Origin: Fusobacterium perfoetens ATCC 29250
GTDB taxonomy: Bacteria > Fusobacteriota > Fusobacteriia > Fusobacteriales > Fusobacteriaceae
Direction of reading: 5' to 3'
Length of the DNA: 64,000 bases
Assembly: GCF_000622245.1 (NCBI RefSeq)
Contig: NZ_KK211416.1
Location: 507,915-571,914, forward strand
A program made the translations under genes and the position numbers. Shown piece after piece: positions 35,644 through 44,399 of the stretch (position 1 is the stretch's first letter; every line of letters starts with the position of its first letter). The notes below the pieces were generated by a model, which saw nothing but the letters and a program-made list of their open reading frames with translations, had not been told where the DNA came from and did not search any database.

Positions 35644-36114
35644 ATGAAAAAGAAAAAACTGTTTTTGGGATTAATCATTTTTGGAATCCTTTTTTCATTA
35701 AAACTTTATAATGAAAAAATTTTATTAATATATAATATAAAAACCAACCAAATTTATATAAAAGAAAAAGTAAAGAATAATGATTTCATTGAATATAAAT
35801 GGATTCATTCTTTTGAACATATTCCTTGGAAAGAAATGTTTCAAATTCAAAAAGATAATTCACTTATTTTAAAAGAAATTTCTGTTGCTGGATTTGGAGC
35901 TGGTATTCCTGAAAATAAAGGAAAAGTAGAAATACAAAAAGATGGTTTAATTCATATGACAAATATTAATCAAAAATTTGAAAATATCCAATGGATTAAT
36001 TCCAAAACAGCTTTAGTATATATTTCTTTAAATAATAAAATTTTAATAAATGGTTATTCCTTACCTCATCATGAATTAATGAAACTAGAAATTAGAAGGA
36101 GGTTATCACTGTGA
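35644..36114 (+). CDS. DUF1850-family protein
   Basis: This 156-residue protein has an N-terminal membrane anchor (LFLGLIIFGILFSLKLY) and a small beta-rich extracytoplasmic domain. The family segment FIEYKWIHSFEHIPWKEMFQI is present, with a GFGAGIPENKGK loop after it. DUF1850 proteins typically lie between the TAXI receptor and the fused TRAP permease, as here: two bases after the former, four bases overlap with the latter. They are thought to be accessory to transport, but their activity has not been established to my knowledge. Confidence 0.8.
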   Translation: MKKKKLFLGLIIFGILFSLKLYNEKILLIYNIKTNQIYIKEKVKNNDFIEYKWIHSFEHIPWKEMFQIQKDNSLILKEISVAGFGAGIPENKGKVEIQKDGLIHMTNINQKFENIQWINSKTALVYISLNNKILINGYSLPHHELMKLEIRRRLSL

Positions 36115-38045
36115 CAGAAAAAATATTAGATGAAAAAAAGCAAGAAGAATTAATACAAAAATTTGATAAAGAAACAAAAACAAGAAAATTTGATAGTATT
36201 ATTTTAACAAAATCTCTTTACTGGATTGCAATAATAATAGCTTTATATCATTTTTTGACATCAGCTCTTGGATATCCTGCTACTCATATGCATAGATCTT
36301 TACATGTAGCTATGATGCTTTCAATGGCTTTTGTTTTTTATCCTATGAGAAAAAAATCTCCTAAAAGAAAAATCCCATGGTATGATTATATTTTAATTAT
36401 TTTATCCTTAAGTATAGCAGCATATATTTGGATAGATTGGGAAAATTTTATAAATAGAATGGGAACTCCTAATACTACTGATGTTATTTTAGGTACATTA
36501 CTTATTCTATTAGTTATGGAAGCTTCTCGAAGAATATCTGGTTGGCCTTTAGTTATACTAAGTATTTTATTTATAATTTATGCATTAGTTGGAAGAAGTA
36601 TGCCATCTATTTTTATGCACAGAGGATATACTTGGGCAAATGTTGTAAACCATTGCTTCATCAATACAGAAGGAATTTATGGAACCTCTGTAAGTGTTGC
36701 TTCAAGCTATATTTTTCTATTTATATTATTTGGTTCTGTTATGAATAAATCTGGAATGGGACAATTCTTTAACGATATTGCTTTAGCTATTGCTGGAAAT
36801 TCAAAGGGTGGACCTGCAAAAGTTGCTGTTATTGCTAGTGGACTTTTGGGTTCTATAAATGGTTCTGCTGTTGCAAATGTTGTTACTACTGGAGCTTTCA
36901 CTATTCCTCTTATGAAAAAAACTGGTTATTCTGATGAATTTTCTGGAGCTGCTGTTGCTACTGCTTCTGTTGGAGGTCAATTATTACCACCAGTAATGGG
37001 AGCTGCTGCATTTATAATGGCTGAAACTTTAGGAGTTAAATATAGTGTAATTATAAAAAGTGCTGTTATTCCAGCAATATTATATTATATAGGAATTTTA
37101 GTTCAAGTACAGCTTAGAGCTTCTAAAGAAGGATTTGTTGGAATTCCTAAAGAAAATCTTTTAAAAGCTAGAGATGTATTAAAAGTTAGAGGACATTTAT
37201 TAATTCCAATTATATTCTTATTATACATGTTACTTCTAAGTGGAAGAACTGTTATATTCTCTGCTTTCTGGACAATAGTTTTAACAATTATTGTAAGTTT
37301 CTTTAGAAAAGAAACTAGAATGACACTTAAAGATATATTAGATGCTTTTGCTGAAGCTACACGTTCAACAGTATCTGTTGCAATAGCTTGTGCAATAGTT
37401 GGTATTATAATAGGAGTTGTTAGTTTAACTGGTTTTGGATTAAATATGGCTGATGCTATTATTGAATTAGGACATGCAAGTTTATTTTCTACATTAGTTT
37501 TAACAATGGTAACTTGTATGATATTAGGAATGGGACTTCCTAGTATCCCTGCATATTTAATTACAGCAACTATGGCTGCTCCTGCTTTGGTTCAACTTGG
37601 AATTAAAGATATGGCTGCTCATCTATTTGTATTCTATTTTGCAATGTTTGCTAATATAACTCCACCTGTTGCTTTAGCTTCATTTGCAGCTGCAGGAATT
37701 TCTGGTGGTAATCCTATGAAAACTGGGTTAGCTTCTGTTAAACTTTCTTTAGCAGGATTTATTATTCCATATATGTTTATATATAATTCTGGGTTATTGT
37801 TACTAGATGTTTCTGCTATAGGAGCATTAATTGTAGCTATTACTTCTACTTTAGGAGTATTTTTAATAGGTATATCTGTTGAAGGATATTTATTTACTAA
37901 TTTAAATATTATATTTAGAGTTTTAGCATTAGTTGCTTCAATTATGTTAATTAATGCTAATAGAATTCAAGATGTAATTGGATTTGTTATATTATTATTT
38001 ATTGTAGGTTTCCAATATATAAGAAATAAAAAATTACAAAATTAA
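36111..38045 (+). CDS. TRAP transporter fused permease (4TM plus 12TM)
   Basis: The integral membrane subunit of the TAXI TRAP system uses an ion gradient for uptake. The 644 residues combine the small DctQ-like domain (about 35-175) and the large DctM-like domain (about 190-640) in one chain, as is normal for TAXI systems. Motifs include GSINGSAVANVVTTGAFTIPLMKK (near 244), VGGQLLPPVMGAAAFIMAE (near 285) and GMGLPSIPAYLI (near 480). It begins with GTG, eight bases after AAGGAGG in the end of the DUF1850 gene. Confidence 0.92.
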   Translation: MTEKILDEKKQEELIQKFDKETKTRKFDSIILTKSLYWIAIIIALYHFLTSALGYPATHMHRSLHVAMMLSMAFVFYPMRKKSPKRKIPWYDYILIILSLSIAAYIWIDWENFINRMGTPNTTDVILGTLLILLVMEASRRISGWPLVILSILFIIYALVGRSMPSIFMHRGYTWANVVNHCFINTEGIYGTSVSVASSYIFLFILFGSVMNKSGMGQFFNDIALAIAGNSKGGPAKVAVIASGLLGSINGSAVANVVTTGAFTIPLMKKTGYSDEFSGAAVATASVGGQLLPPVMGAAAFIMAETLGVKYSVIIKSAVIPAILYYIGILVQVQLRASKEGFVGIPKENLLKARDVLKVRGHLLIPIIFLLYMLLLSGRTVIFSAFWTIVLTIIVSFFRKETRMTLKDILDAFAEATRSTVSVAIACAIVGIIIGVVSLTGFGLNMADAIIELGHASLFSTLVLTMVTCMILGMGLPSIPAYLITATMAAPALVQLGIKDMAAHLFVFYFAMFANITPPVALASFAAAGISGGNPMKTGLASVKLSLAGFIIPYMFIYNSGLLLLDVSAIGALIVAITSTLGVFLIGISVEGYLFTNLNIIFRVLALVASIMLINANRIQDVIGFVILLFIVGFQYIRNKKLQN

Positions 38046-38067
38046 AATTTTTATAAAATATAAAAAT

Positions 38068-38113
38068 AAACTACATCTAAAATTTTAATTTCTTAAAATA
38101 ATAGATGTAGTTT
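38068..38113. terminator. Bidirectional terminator between the TRAP operon and the amidohydrolase gene
   Basis: AAACTACATCTA (38068-38079) and TAGATGTAGTTT (38102-38113) pair perfectly, and the loop itself can extend the stem with A/T pairs. T-run follows on the plus side. Confidence 0.8.
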
Positions 38114-38127
38114 TTATTTTATTTATA

Positions 38128-39711
38128 TTACTTTCTATTATAAACTATATTTCCTTCTACAACTGTTGTATCAACTTTTACTTTTAAAATATCTTCAGAA
38201 TTAATTTCTATAATATCCTCACTAAGTACAATAAAATCAGCTAACTTTCCTACCTCAAGATTTCCTTTTAAATTTTCTTCAAAAGATGTAAAAGCTCCAC
38301 CAGCTGTATAATATTTAATAGCATCAACTATAGGTAATGCTTCATTAGGCAACCATTTTTCTGCTGGTCTAAAACTTATATCTTGTCTATTTACAGCACA
38401 ATGTAAAGCCTTTATTACATCAGCTGTGTCTACAGGAGAATCTGAACCAAATGCCATTGGGATATTTAATTTTCTCATAGTATTCCAAGCATAAGTTTCC
38501 AAACTTCTCTCATACCCAACTCTATCTTCTACAATATGTAAATCATAATCTAAGAATATTGGTTGAATGTATGCTAAAATATTTAATTTTTGCATTCTCT
38601 CCATTAATTGATTTGTAGTAATTTGACAATGAACTATTCCATGTCTTTTATTATTTAAGTCTGGTAACTTTTCAAAAGCATCAACACACATTTTTATAGC
38701 TCCATCACCTATAGCATGGACAGCAACTTGATAGCCTAATGAATCAGCTAGAGTTACAACTTTTTCAAACTCTTCTACAGTATAAGTTGCTATTCCATAA
38801 TTTTTATCATTATCTATATATGGCTTTTGTAAAAATGCTGTTTTTCCTCCTAAAGAACCATCTAATAAAAGTTTTATAGGTCCTATTCTAAAATTTTTAC
38901 TTCCATATCCAAAATTATAACCTAATTCTTTAAATTTTTTTATTTTTTCAAGTTCTGGGAAAAGGCATTGTTCTGTAATTTTTATTTTTAATTTTCCCTC
39001 TTTTTCTAATTCTGTATAAGCTTTTATAATTTTTTCAAAATCTTTATCTGGGAAAGTTTCAAAGTCATCAGTTTGTACAGAAGTAATTCCCATAGAGAAA
39101 AATTCCTCTTGAGTTTCCACTAACATAGTTTTTAATTCTTCTAATGATGGACTTGGAATATGAGAATAAACTAAATATAACCCATTTTCACTAAAAGTCC
39201 CTTTTTCATAGTCTACATCTCCACCACTACATTTTGTATCTTTAGTAATTCCACACACTTCTAAAGCTTTTGTATTTACTACTGCCACATGTCCACAAGT
39301 TCTTGTAAAGCAAATTGGATATTCTGTTGATATTTTATCTAAATCTTCCCTTGTTGGCATTCTTTTTTCGCCAATAAATAAATCTTGGTTCCATCCTCTT
39401 CCTAATACCCAACCACCATATACAGTAAATTTCTCTTTTCCAATTTTTACTACATCTTCTACACTTCTACAAGAATATAAAGGAATTTTTTTCTTATTAT
39501 ATCCATAATTTACAAAGTGAACATGACTATCATTAAAAGCAGGTATAACAGTTTTTCCCTCTAAATCTATTATTTCCCCACCATTTAATTTTTTTATTAA
39601 TTCACTTTCATTTCCTACCTCAACAATTTTCCCCTCTTCTACTAAAATAGAATCCACTATTCTATTTTCTCTATCCATTGTATAAATTTTACCATTCTTA
39701 AATAATTTCAT
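38128..39711 (-). CDS. YtcJ-like metal-dependent amidohydrolase
   Basis: This amidohydrolase-superfamily enzyme of the YtcJ/exoenzyme-regulatory type hydrolyses C-N bonds. The 527 residues have the HxH metal motif in FNDSHVHFVNYG (near 63), a Lys-like position in GPIKLLLDGSLGGKTA (near 295), AVHAIGDGA with His (near 340), HCQIT, and the final Asp in FGSDSPVDTAD (near 436). Fold and metal site are clear; the substrate is not. I prefer ATG 39711 with GAGGG eight bases ahead over GTG 39720. It is a single gene on the minus strand ending at a two-way terminator. Confidence 0.82.
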   Translation of the reverse strand: MKLFKNGKIYTMDRENRIVDSILVEEGKIVEVGNESELIKKLNGGEIIDLEGKTVIPAFNDSHVHFVNYGYNKKKIPLYSCRSVEDVVKIGKEKFTVYGGWVLGRGWNQDLFIGEKRMPTREDLDKISTEYPICFTRTCGHVAVVNTKALEVCGITKDTKCSGGDVDYEKGTFSENGLYLVYSHIPSPSLEELKTMLVETQEEFFSMGITSVQTDDFETFPDKDFEKIIKAYTELEKEGKLKIKITEQCLFPELEKIKKFKELGYNFGYGSKNFRIGPIKLLLDGSLGGKTAFLQKPYIDNDKNYGIATYTVEEFEKVVTLADSLGYQVAVHAIGDGAIKMCVDAFEKLPDLNNKRHGIVHCQITTNQLMERMQKLNILAYIQPIFLDYDLHIVEDRVGYERSLETYAWNTMRKLNIPMAFGSDSPVDTADVIKALHCAVNRQDISFRPAEKWLPNEALPIVDAIKYYTAGGAFTSFEENLKGNLEVGKLADFIVLSEDIIEINSEDILKVKVDTTVVEGNIVYNRK

Positions 39712-39804
39712 TTTCCTCACCCTCTTATAATTATTTAATCTAAAATAATTATAACCTATTTTAATATAATTAGTCTATAAAAACTAAAAATTTTATTATA
39801 TAGA

Positions 39805-39837
39805 AAAAGGATGTTACAAAATATGTAACACCCTTTT
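39805..39837 (-). terminator. Terminator of carAB
   Basis: The 14-base arms 39805-39818 and 39824-39837 (AAAAGG...TGTTACA and TGTAACA...CCTTTT) pair with one mismatch. On the minus strand a T-run follows; it lies 22 bases beyond carB. Confidence 0.8.
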
Positions 39838-39858
39838 AAATTTCTTTTTATTTTTTTA

Positions 39859-42800
39859 CTAAATTTTAGAAATATCAAACACTTCTAATTTATCTTCTTC
39901 AAGATGTTTTTTCTCCATTTTTATAACAGCTTTTAATGTATCAATAGAAGTTAATACTTCTACACCGTATTCTGTAGCTGTTCTTCTCATTTTAAATCCA
40001 TCTCTTTGAGCATCATTTGCTTTAGTTGGAGTGTTGATTAATAAATCAACTTTCTTATTCATAAGGATAGTTAAGATATTTGGCTCTTCTTCTCCTATTC
40101 TTCTTACAACTTCTGATTTAATTCCATGCTCTTGTAAATATTTATTAGTTCCAGCTGTTGCAAATAATTGACAACCAAGTTCAGATAACTCTTTAGCAAT
40201 AGGTAAGAACTCATCTTTATCTTTATCTCTTATTGTTAATAAAATCTTTCTTCCTGAAACTTTATTAACTCTTTTTCCACCTAATAATCCTTTATAAATT
40301 GCTTCATCTACGGTATGTCCAACTCCTAAAACTTCTCCTGTTGATCTCATTTCAGGTCCTAATGATACTTCTACTTCTGATAATTTTTCTGTAGAGAATA
40401 CTGGTACTTTTACAGCAATTAAGTTAGGTTTTTTATAAATTCCTGTTCCATATCCTATACTTTCTAAGCTTTCTCCTAAAATTACTCTTGTAGCTATTTC
40501 TATAACAGGTAATCCAGAAATTTTAGAAATGTATGGAACTGTTCTTGATGATCTTGGGTTAACTTCTATAACATATAATTCATTTTCATATGCTATAAAT
40601 TGGATATTCATCATCCCTTTAGTTTCTAAAGCTTTTGAAATTTTCTTAGTGATTTCTAATACTTTTTCTTCTGTTCCTTCATATAAGTTTTGTTGAGGAT
40701 AGATTGTGATAGAGTCTCCAGAGTGAACTCCAGCTCTCTCTAAGTGTTCCATAATTCCAGGAATTAATACTTCCTCTCCATCACAGATTGCGTCTACTTC
40801 TAATTCAATACCATTTAAGTATTTATCTATTAATACTGGATTTTCAGGGTCTCTATCAAAAGATGACTCTAAGTATTTTACTAAGTTGTATTCATCATGA
40901 CAAATTTCCATTCCTTGTCCTCCTAATACATAAGAAGGTCTTACAAGTACTGGATATTTAATTTCATTAGCTATTTCAATTCCATGAGCTACATCCCAAA
41001 CTGCTCTTCCTTTTGGTCTTTTTATATCTAATTCTTCCATCATAGCTTCAAATTTTTCTCTGTCTTCAGCTTCGTCTATTTTTTCAGCTGAAGTTCCTAT
41101 GATTTTTATTCCTTTTCTAGCAAGGTCATTAGCTAATTTTATAGCAGTTTGTCCTCCAAATTGAAGTATAACTCCTTCTGGTTTTTCTTTTTCAATTATA
41201 TTCATAACATCTTCTAATATTAATGGTTCAAAATATAATCTATCAGCTGTAGAGAAGTCTGTTGAAACTGTTTCTGGGTTATTGTTAATAATTATACTTT
41301 CAATTCCTAATTTCTTTAAAGCTTTTACAGCATGAACTGTACAATAGTCAAATTCTATTCCTTGTCCAATTCTTATTGGTCCTGAACCTATAACTATAAC
41401 TTTTCTTTTGTTTTCTACTTCTACTTCATCAAACTCATCATAAGTTGAATAATAGTAAGATGAATCTGCAGCAAACTCTCCTGCACAAGTATCAACCATT
41501 TTATAAACTGGTTTAATTCCTAATTCTTTTCTTTTCTTTTCAATGTCGTGTTCTGTAACACCCATTAATTCAGCAATTCCCTTATCTGAGAATCCTTTTT
41601 TCTTTAAGTTTTTCAAGAATTTATAATCTAATTCTCCATATTTCATTTTCTTTAAAATCTCTTCTTGTCTTACAAGCCATTCGATTTTTTCCATGAAGAA
41701 TTTGTCTATTCCTGTTAATTTTTGTAATTTTTCTTTTATATATCCTCTTCTTAACATTTCAGCAACTATGAAAATTCTAATGTCATCTGGTTTAACAACA
41801 GCTTCTTTTAATTGTTCCATAGTCATTTTCTTAACAGCTGGATGCTCTAAGTTATATCTTCCAATTTCTAGAGATCTAACACCTTTTAAGAAAGCTGCTT
41901 CAAAGTTATTTCCAATTGCCATAACTTCTCCAGTAGCCATCATTTTTGTTCCTAAAGTTTTCTTAGCATTTTTGAATTTATCAAATGGCCATTTAGGAAT
42001 TTTTACAACTATATAGTCTAATGTAGGTTCAAAACAAGCAAAAGTTTTTTCAGTTACTTCATTTTTTACCTCATCTAATAAATATCCTAATGATAATCTT
42101 GTAGCAACTCTTGCTATTGGATATCCTGTAGCTTTTGATGCCAAAGCTGATGATCTAGATACTCTTGGGTTAATTTCAATTATTGCATATTTGAAAGATT
42201 TTGGATGAAGAGCAAATTGTACGTTACATCCTCCAACAACTCCAATTTCATTTACTATTTTCATAGCTGAAGTTCTAAGCATTTGATATTCTCTATCTGA
42301 TAAAGTTTGAGATGGAGCAACAACTATTGAATCTCCTGTATGTATTCCAACTGGGTCGATATTTTCCATATTACATACTGTAATTGTATTTCCATTTTTA
42401 TCTCTTATTACTTCATATTCTATCTCTTTCCATCCAAGTATAGATTTTTCTATTAATACTTGTCCAACTCTTGAAAGACTTAATCCTTTTAATAAGATTT
42501 CCTCTAATTCTTTTGGATTATGAGCAAATCCTCCACCTGTTCCTCCTAAAGTATAAGCAGGTCTTACAACTACTGGATATCCAATTTCTCTAGCAACTTG
42601 ATATCCCTCTTCTAAAGACTCAACTATTTTACTTTCAATGATAGGCTCTCCTATTTTTTCCATTGCTTCTCTAAATAGTTCTCTGTCTTCTCCTCTTTTT
42701 ATTGCTTGGATAGGTGTTCCTAAAATTCTTACTCCATATTTTTCAAGAATTCCTTTTTCTTCTAATTCAACAGCTAAGTTTAAAGCTGTTTGCCCTCCCA

Positions 42801-43065
42801 TTCCAGCAAGAATTGAGTCTGGTCTTTCTTTTGCAATTACTTTTTCTATAAATTCAGCTGTGATTGGCTCTATATATATTCTATCTGCAACAGCTTTATC
42901 TGTCATTATTGTAGCTGGGTTTGAGTTAATAAGTACAACTTCAATCCCTTCTTTTTTTAATGTTTCACATGCTTGAGTTCCTGAATAGTCAAACTCAGCA
43001 GCTTGTCCTATTATAATTGGTCCTGAACCTATTACTAATGTTTTCTTTATACTTTTATCTAACAT
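39859..43065 (-). CDS. carB: Carbamoyl-phosphate synthase, large subunit
   Basis: CarB makes carbamoyl phosphate from bicarbonate, two ATP and ammonia delivered by CarA, for pyrimidine and arginine synthesis. The 1068-residue chain has the internal duplication: an ATP-grasp half for carboxyphosphate (about 1-400), an oligomerisation region, a second ATP-grasp half for carbamate (about 550-935), and a C-terminal MGS-like allosteric domain (about 936-1068). The paired motifs [20 protein letters not shown] and [20 protein letters not shown] begin the halves. The allosteric domain is where UMP/ornithine effectors bind in E. coli. It lies 51 bases after carA. Confidence 0.97.
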   Translation of the reverse strand: MLDKSIKKTLVIGSGPIIIGQAAEFDYSGTQACETLKKEGIEVVLINSNPATIMTDKAVADRIYIEPITAEFIEKVIAKERPDSILAGMGGQTALNLAVELEEKGILEKYGVRILGTPIQAIKRGEDRELFREAMEKIGEPIIESKIVESLEEGYQVAREIGYPVVVRPAYTLGGTGGGFAHNPKELEEILLKGLSLSRVGQVLIEKSILGWKEIEYEVIRDKNGNTITVCNMENIDPVGIHTGDSIVVAPSQTLSDREYQMLRTSAMKIVNEIGVVGGCNVQFALHPKSFKYAIIEINPRVSRSSALASKATGYPIARVATRLSLGYLLDEVKNEVTEKTFACFEPTLDYIVVKIPKWPFDKFKNAKKTLGTKMMATGEVMAIGNNFEAAFLKGVRSLEIGRYNLEHPAVKKMTMEQLKEAVVKPDDIRIFIVAEMLRRGYIKEKLQKLTGIDKFFMEKIEWLVRQEEILKKMKYGELDYKFLKNLKKKGFSDKGIAELMGVTEHDIEKKRKELGIKPVYKMVDTCAGEFAADSSYYYSTYDEFDEVEVENKRKVIVIGSGPIRIGQGIEFDYCTVHAVKALKKLGIESIIINNNPETVSTDFSTADRLYFEPLILEDVMNIIEKEKPEGVILQFGGQTAIKLANDLARKGIKIIGTSAEKIDEAEDREKFEAMMEELDIKRPKGRAVWDVAHGIEIANEIKYPVLVRPSYVLGGQGMEICHDEYNLVKYLESSFDRDPENPVLIDKYLNGIELEVDAICDGEEVLIPGIMEHLERAGVHSGDSITIYPQQNLYEGTEEKVLEITKKISKALETKGMMNIQFIAYENELYVIEVNPRSSRTVPYISKISGLPVIEIATRVILGESLESIGYGTGIYKKPNLIAVKVPVFSTEKLSEVEVSLGPEMRSTGEVLGVGHTVDEAIYKGLLGGKRVNKVSGRKILLTIRDKDKDEFLPIAKELSELGCQLFATAGTNKYLQEHGIKSEVVRRIGEEEPNILTILMNKKVDLLINTPTKANDAQRDGFKMRRTATEYGVEVLTSIDTLKAVIKMEKKHLEEDKLEVFDISKI

Positions 43066-43116
43066 CTTTTTAGTCCTTTCATCTATTTAAAAATTAAAAA
43101 ATAACACAAACCTTAA

Positions 43117-44175
43117 TTACATTCCTTTTTTCATTAATTCTACAAATTCATCAAATAAATATTCAGAATCTTGTGGTCCAGGCCATGCTTCTGGATGGTA
43201 TTGAACACACATTATATTATATTTTTCACTTTTCATTCCCTCTACAGAGTTATCATTTAAGTTTATATGAGTAACTCTCATATCTGCTGGAACTTTATCA
43301 ACTACATATCCGTGGTTTTGAGAAGTGATATAAATTCTATTTCTATCTAAATCTTTAACTGGATGATTTCCACCTCTGTGTCCATATTTTAATTTTGTAG
43401 TAGAACCTCCTAATGTCCAAGCAAGTAATTGATGTCCTAAACATATTGCTGTAATTGGTAATTTTCCAACTAATTTTTTAATTTCTTCTATTACATTTCC
43501 TAAATCTGCTGGGTCCCCAGGTCCATTTGATAAGAATACCCCATCTAAGTTATAACTTAATATTTCCTCAGCTTTTGTATCCCAAGGGAATACTACTAAG
43601 TGACATCCTCTTTTTGAGAAGTTTCTTAATATATTTCTTTTAACACCGAAATCCATAACTCCTATTCTTAATCCATCTCCAGGAATTTCATAGATTTCTT
43701 TTGTACTTACTTCTTTTACTGCTTCTTTATTTGAAAAATTATCAAATTTTTCTTGTATCTCTTTTGCTGTTAAATCTTCAGGAGTTATTATAGCTTTCAT
43801 AGCTCCTTGTTCTCTTATAATTTTTACTAACTGTCTTGTATCTACACCTTTAAATGCAACTACATTGTTTTGTCTTAAAAATCCATCAAGAGTCATTTCA
43901 CATCTAAAATTGTTTGGTAATTTAGCATCTTCTTTGATGATAAATCCTTTTAATCTTGATACATCAGATTCCATATCCTCTAAATTGATTCCATAGTTTC
44001 CAATCATTGGATATGTCATTACAACAATTTGACCACAGTATGAAGGATCTGTTAAAAGCTCTTGATATCCTGTCATTCCAGTATTAAAAACAATTTCTCC
44101 TACAGTATCTTTTAACTCTCCAAAAATTTTTCCCTCAAAAACTTGTCCGTTTTCAAGAATCAATTTTCCTTTCAT
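43117..44175 (-). CDS. carA: Carbamoyl-phosphate synthase, small subunit
   Basis: CarA is the class I glutamine amidotransferase subunit that supplies ammonia to CarB. It has 352 residues. The N-terminal CPSase domain has GMTGYQELLTDPSYCGQ (near 33). The amidotransferase domain has SNGPGDPADLGN (near 215), the catalytic Cys in ITAICLGHQLLAWTLGG (near 244), and the triad His and Glu in CVQYHPEAWPG (near 325). AAAGGAGG lies six bases before the ATG and directly after the U-run of a terminator that would regulate it (see the leader features). Confidence 0.97.
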   Translation of the reverse strand: MKGKLILENGQVFEGKIFGELKDTVGEIVFNTGMTGYQELLTDPSYCGQIVVMTYPMIGNYGINLEDMESDVSRLKGFIIKEDAKLPNNFRCEMTLDGFLRQNNVVAFKGVDTRQLVKIIREQGAMKAIITPEDLTAKEIQEKFDNFSNKEAVKEVSTKEIYEIPGDGLRIGVMDFGVKRNILRNFSKRGCHLVVFPWDTKAEEILSYNLDGVFLSNGPGDPADLGNVIEEIKKLVGKLPITAICLGHQLLAWTLGGSTTKLKYGHRGGNHPVKDLDRNRIYITSQNHGYVVDKVPADMRVTHINLNDNSVEGMKSEKYNIMCVQYHPEAWPGPQDSEYLFDEFVELMKKGM

Positions 44176-44187
44176 ATATCCTCCTTT

Positions 44188-44219
44188 AAAAAAAAAGATA
44201 TAACACTTAAGTTATATCT
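44188..44219 (-). terminator. Attenuator-type terminator in the carA leader
   Basis: On the minus strand AGATATAAC (44219-44211), loop TTAAGT, GTTATATCT (44204-44196) and a T-run to 44188. The 9-bp stem is perfect. It ends 13 bases before the carA start and overlaps the stop codon of the leader ORF, so a ribosome finishing that ORF would cover its 5' arm. Confidence 0.85.
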
Positions 44220-44340
44220 ATATATATAAAATATAAAAAATTAATAACAAATTTAAAAAAATAGAAAAATTAAAAAGGAGTCCCTTTTGAATAGAAAATA
44301 TTGATTTTATATTGTTTAATATAACATTTTTCCTCTTCAT
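44218..44340 (-). CDS. Leader peptide of carAB, candidate pyrimidine attenuator
   Basis: This 40-codon ORF is absent from ordinary length-limited gene calls. AGGAGG lies five bases before its ATG, the best ribosome site possible. The sequence begins MKRKNVILNN and becomes hydrophobic and T-rich in coding (LLFNFSIFLNLLLIFYILYI); the RNA of the last 55 bases is mostly U. Its TAG stop overlaps the first arm of the terminator. A hairpin AAAAGG/CCTTTT lies midway. It holds only one Arg codon, so arginine-sensing is unlikely; U-rich translation-coupled attenuation as in E. coli pyrBI fits better. Confidence 0.75.
   Translation of the reverse strand: MKRKNVILNNIKSIFSIQKGLLFNFSIFLNLLLIFYILYI
44273..44288 (-). 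promoter_or_regulatory. Possible RNA polymerase pause hairpin in the carA leader
   Basis: On the minus strand AAAAGG (44288-44283), loop GACT, CCTTTT (44278-44273), followed by a long U-rich tract. A paused polymerase at such U-tracts is what senses UTP in pyrBI. The role here is inferred. Confidence 0.5.
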
Positions 44341-44370
44341 TTTCTCCTCCTTAATTATTTTTCGAAAAAC

Positions 44371-44399
44371 ATTTTACTATAAGTTCTATTTTTTGTCAA
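44371..44399 (-). promoter_or_regulatory. carAB promoter, within the end of the helicase gene
   Basis: On the minus strand TTGACA (44399-44394), exactly 17 bases, TAAAAT (44376-44371). The -35 lies within the last codons of the upstream gene (its ...LDKK* end). The transcript would start near 44363 and carry the leader ORF and attenuator. Confidence 0.8.

Noticed and set aside
41693..42016. Long plus-strand frames inside carB (also near 42638-42976)
   Set aside because: Shadows of the conserved carB frame; no start context and low-complexity products.
44220..44345. PyrR-type anti-antiterminator in the carAB leader
   Set aside because: No conserved PyrR-binding loop sequence and no alternative antiterminator stem were seen; the leader ORF explains the layout better. 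Arginine-codon attenuation is also unlikely, with one Arg codon only.
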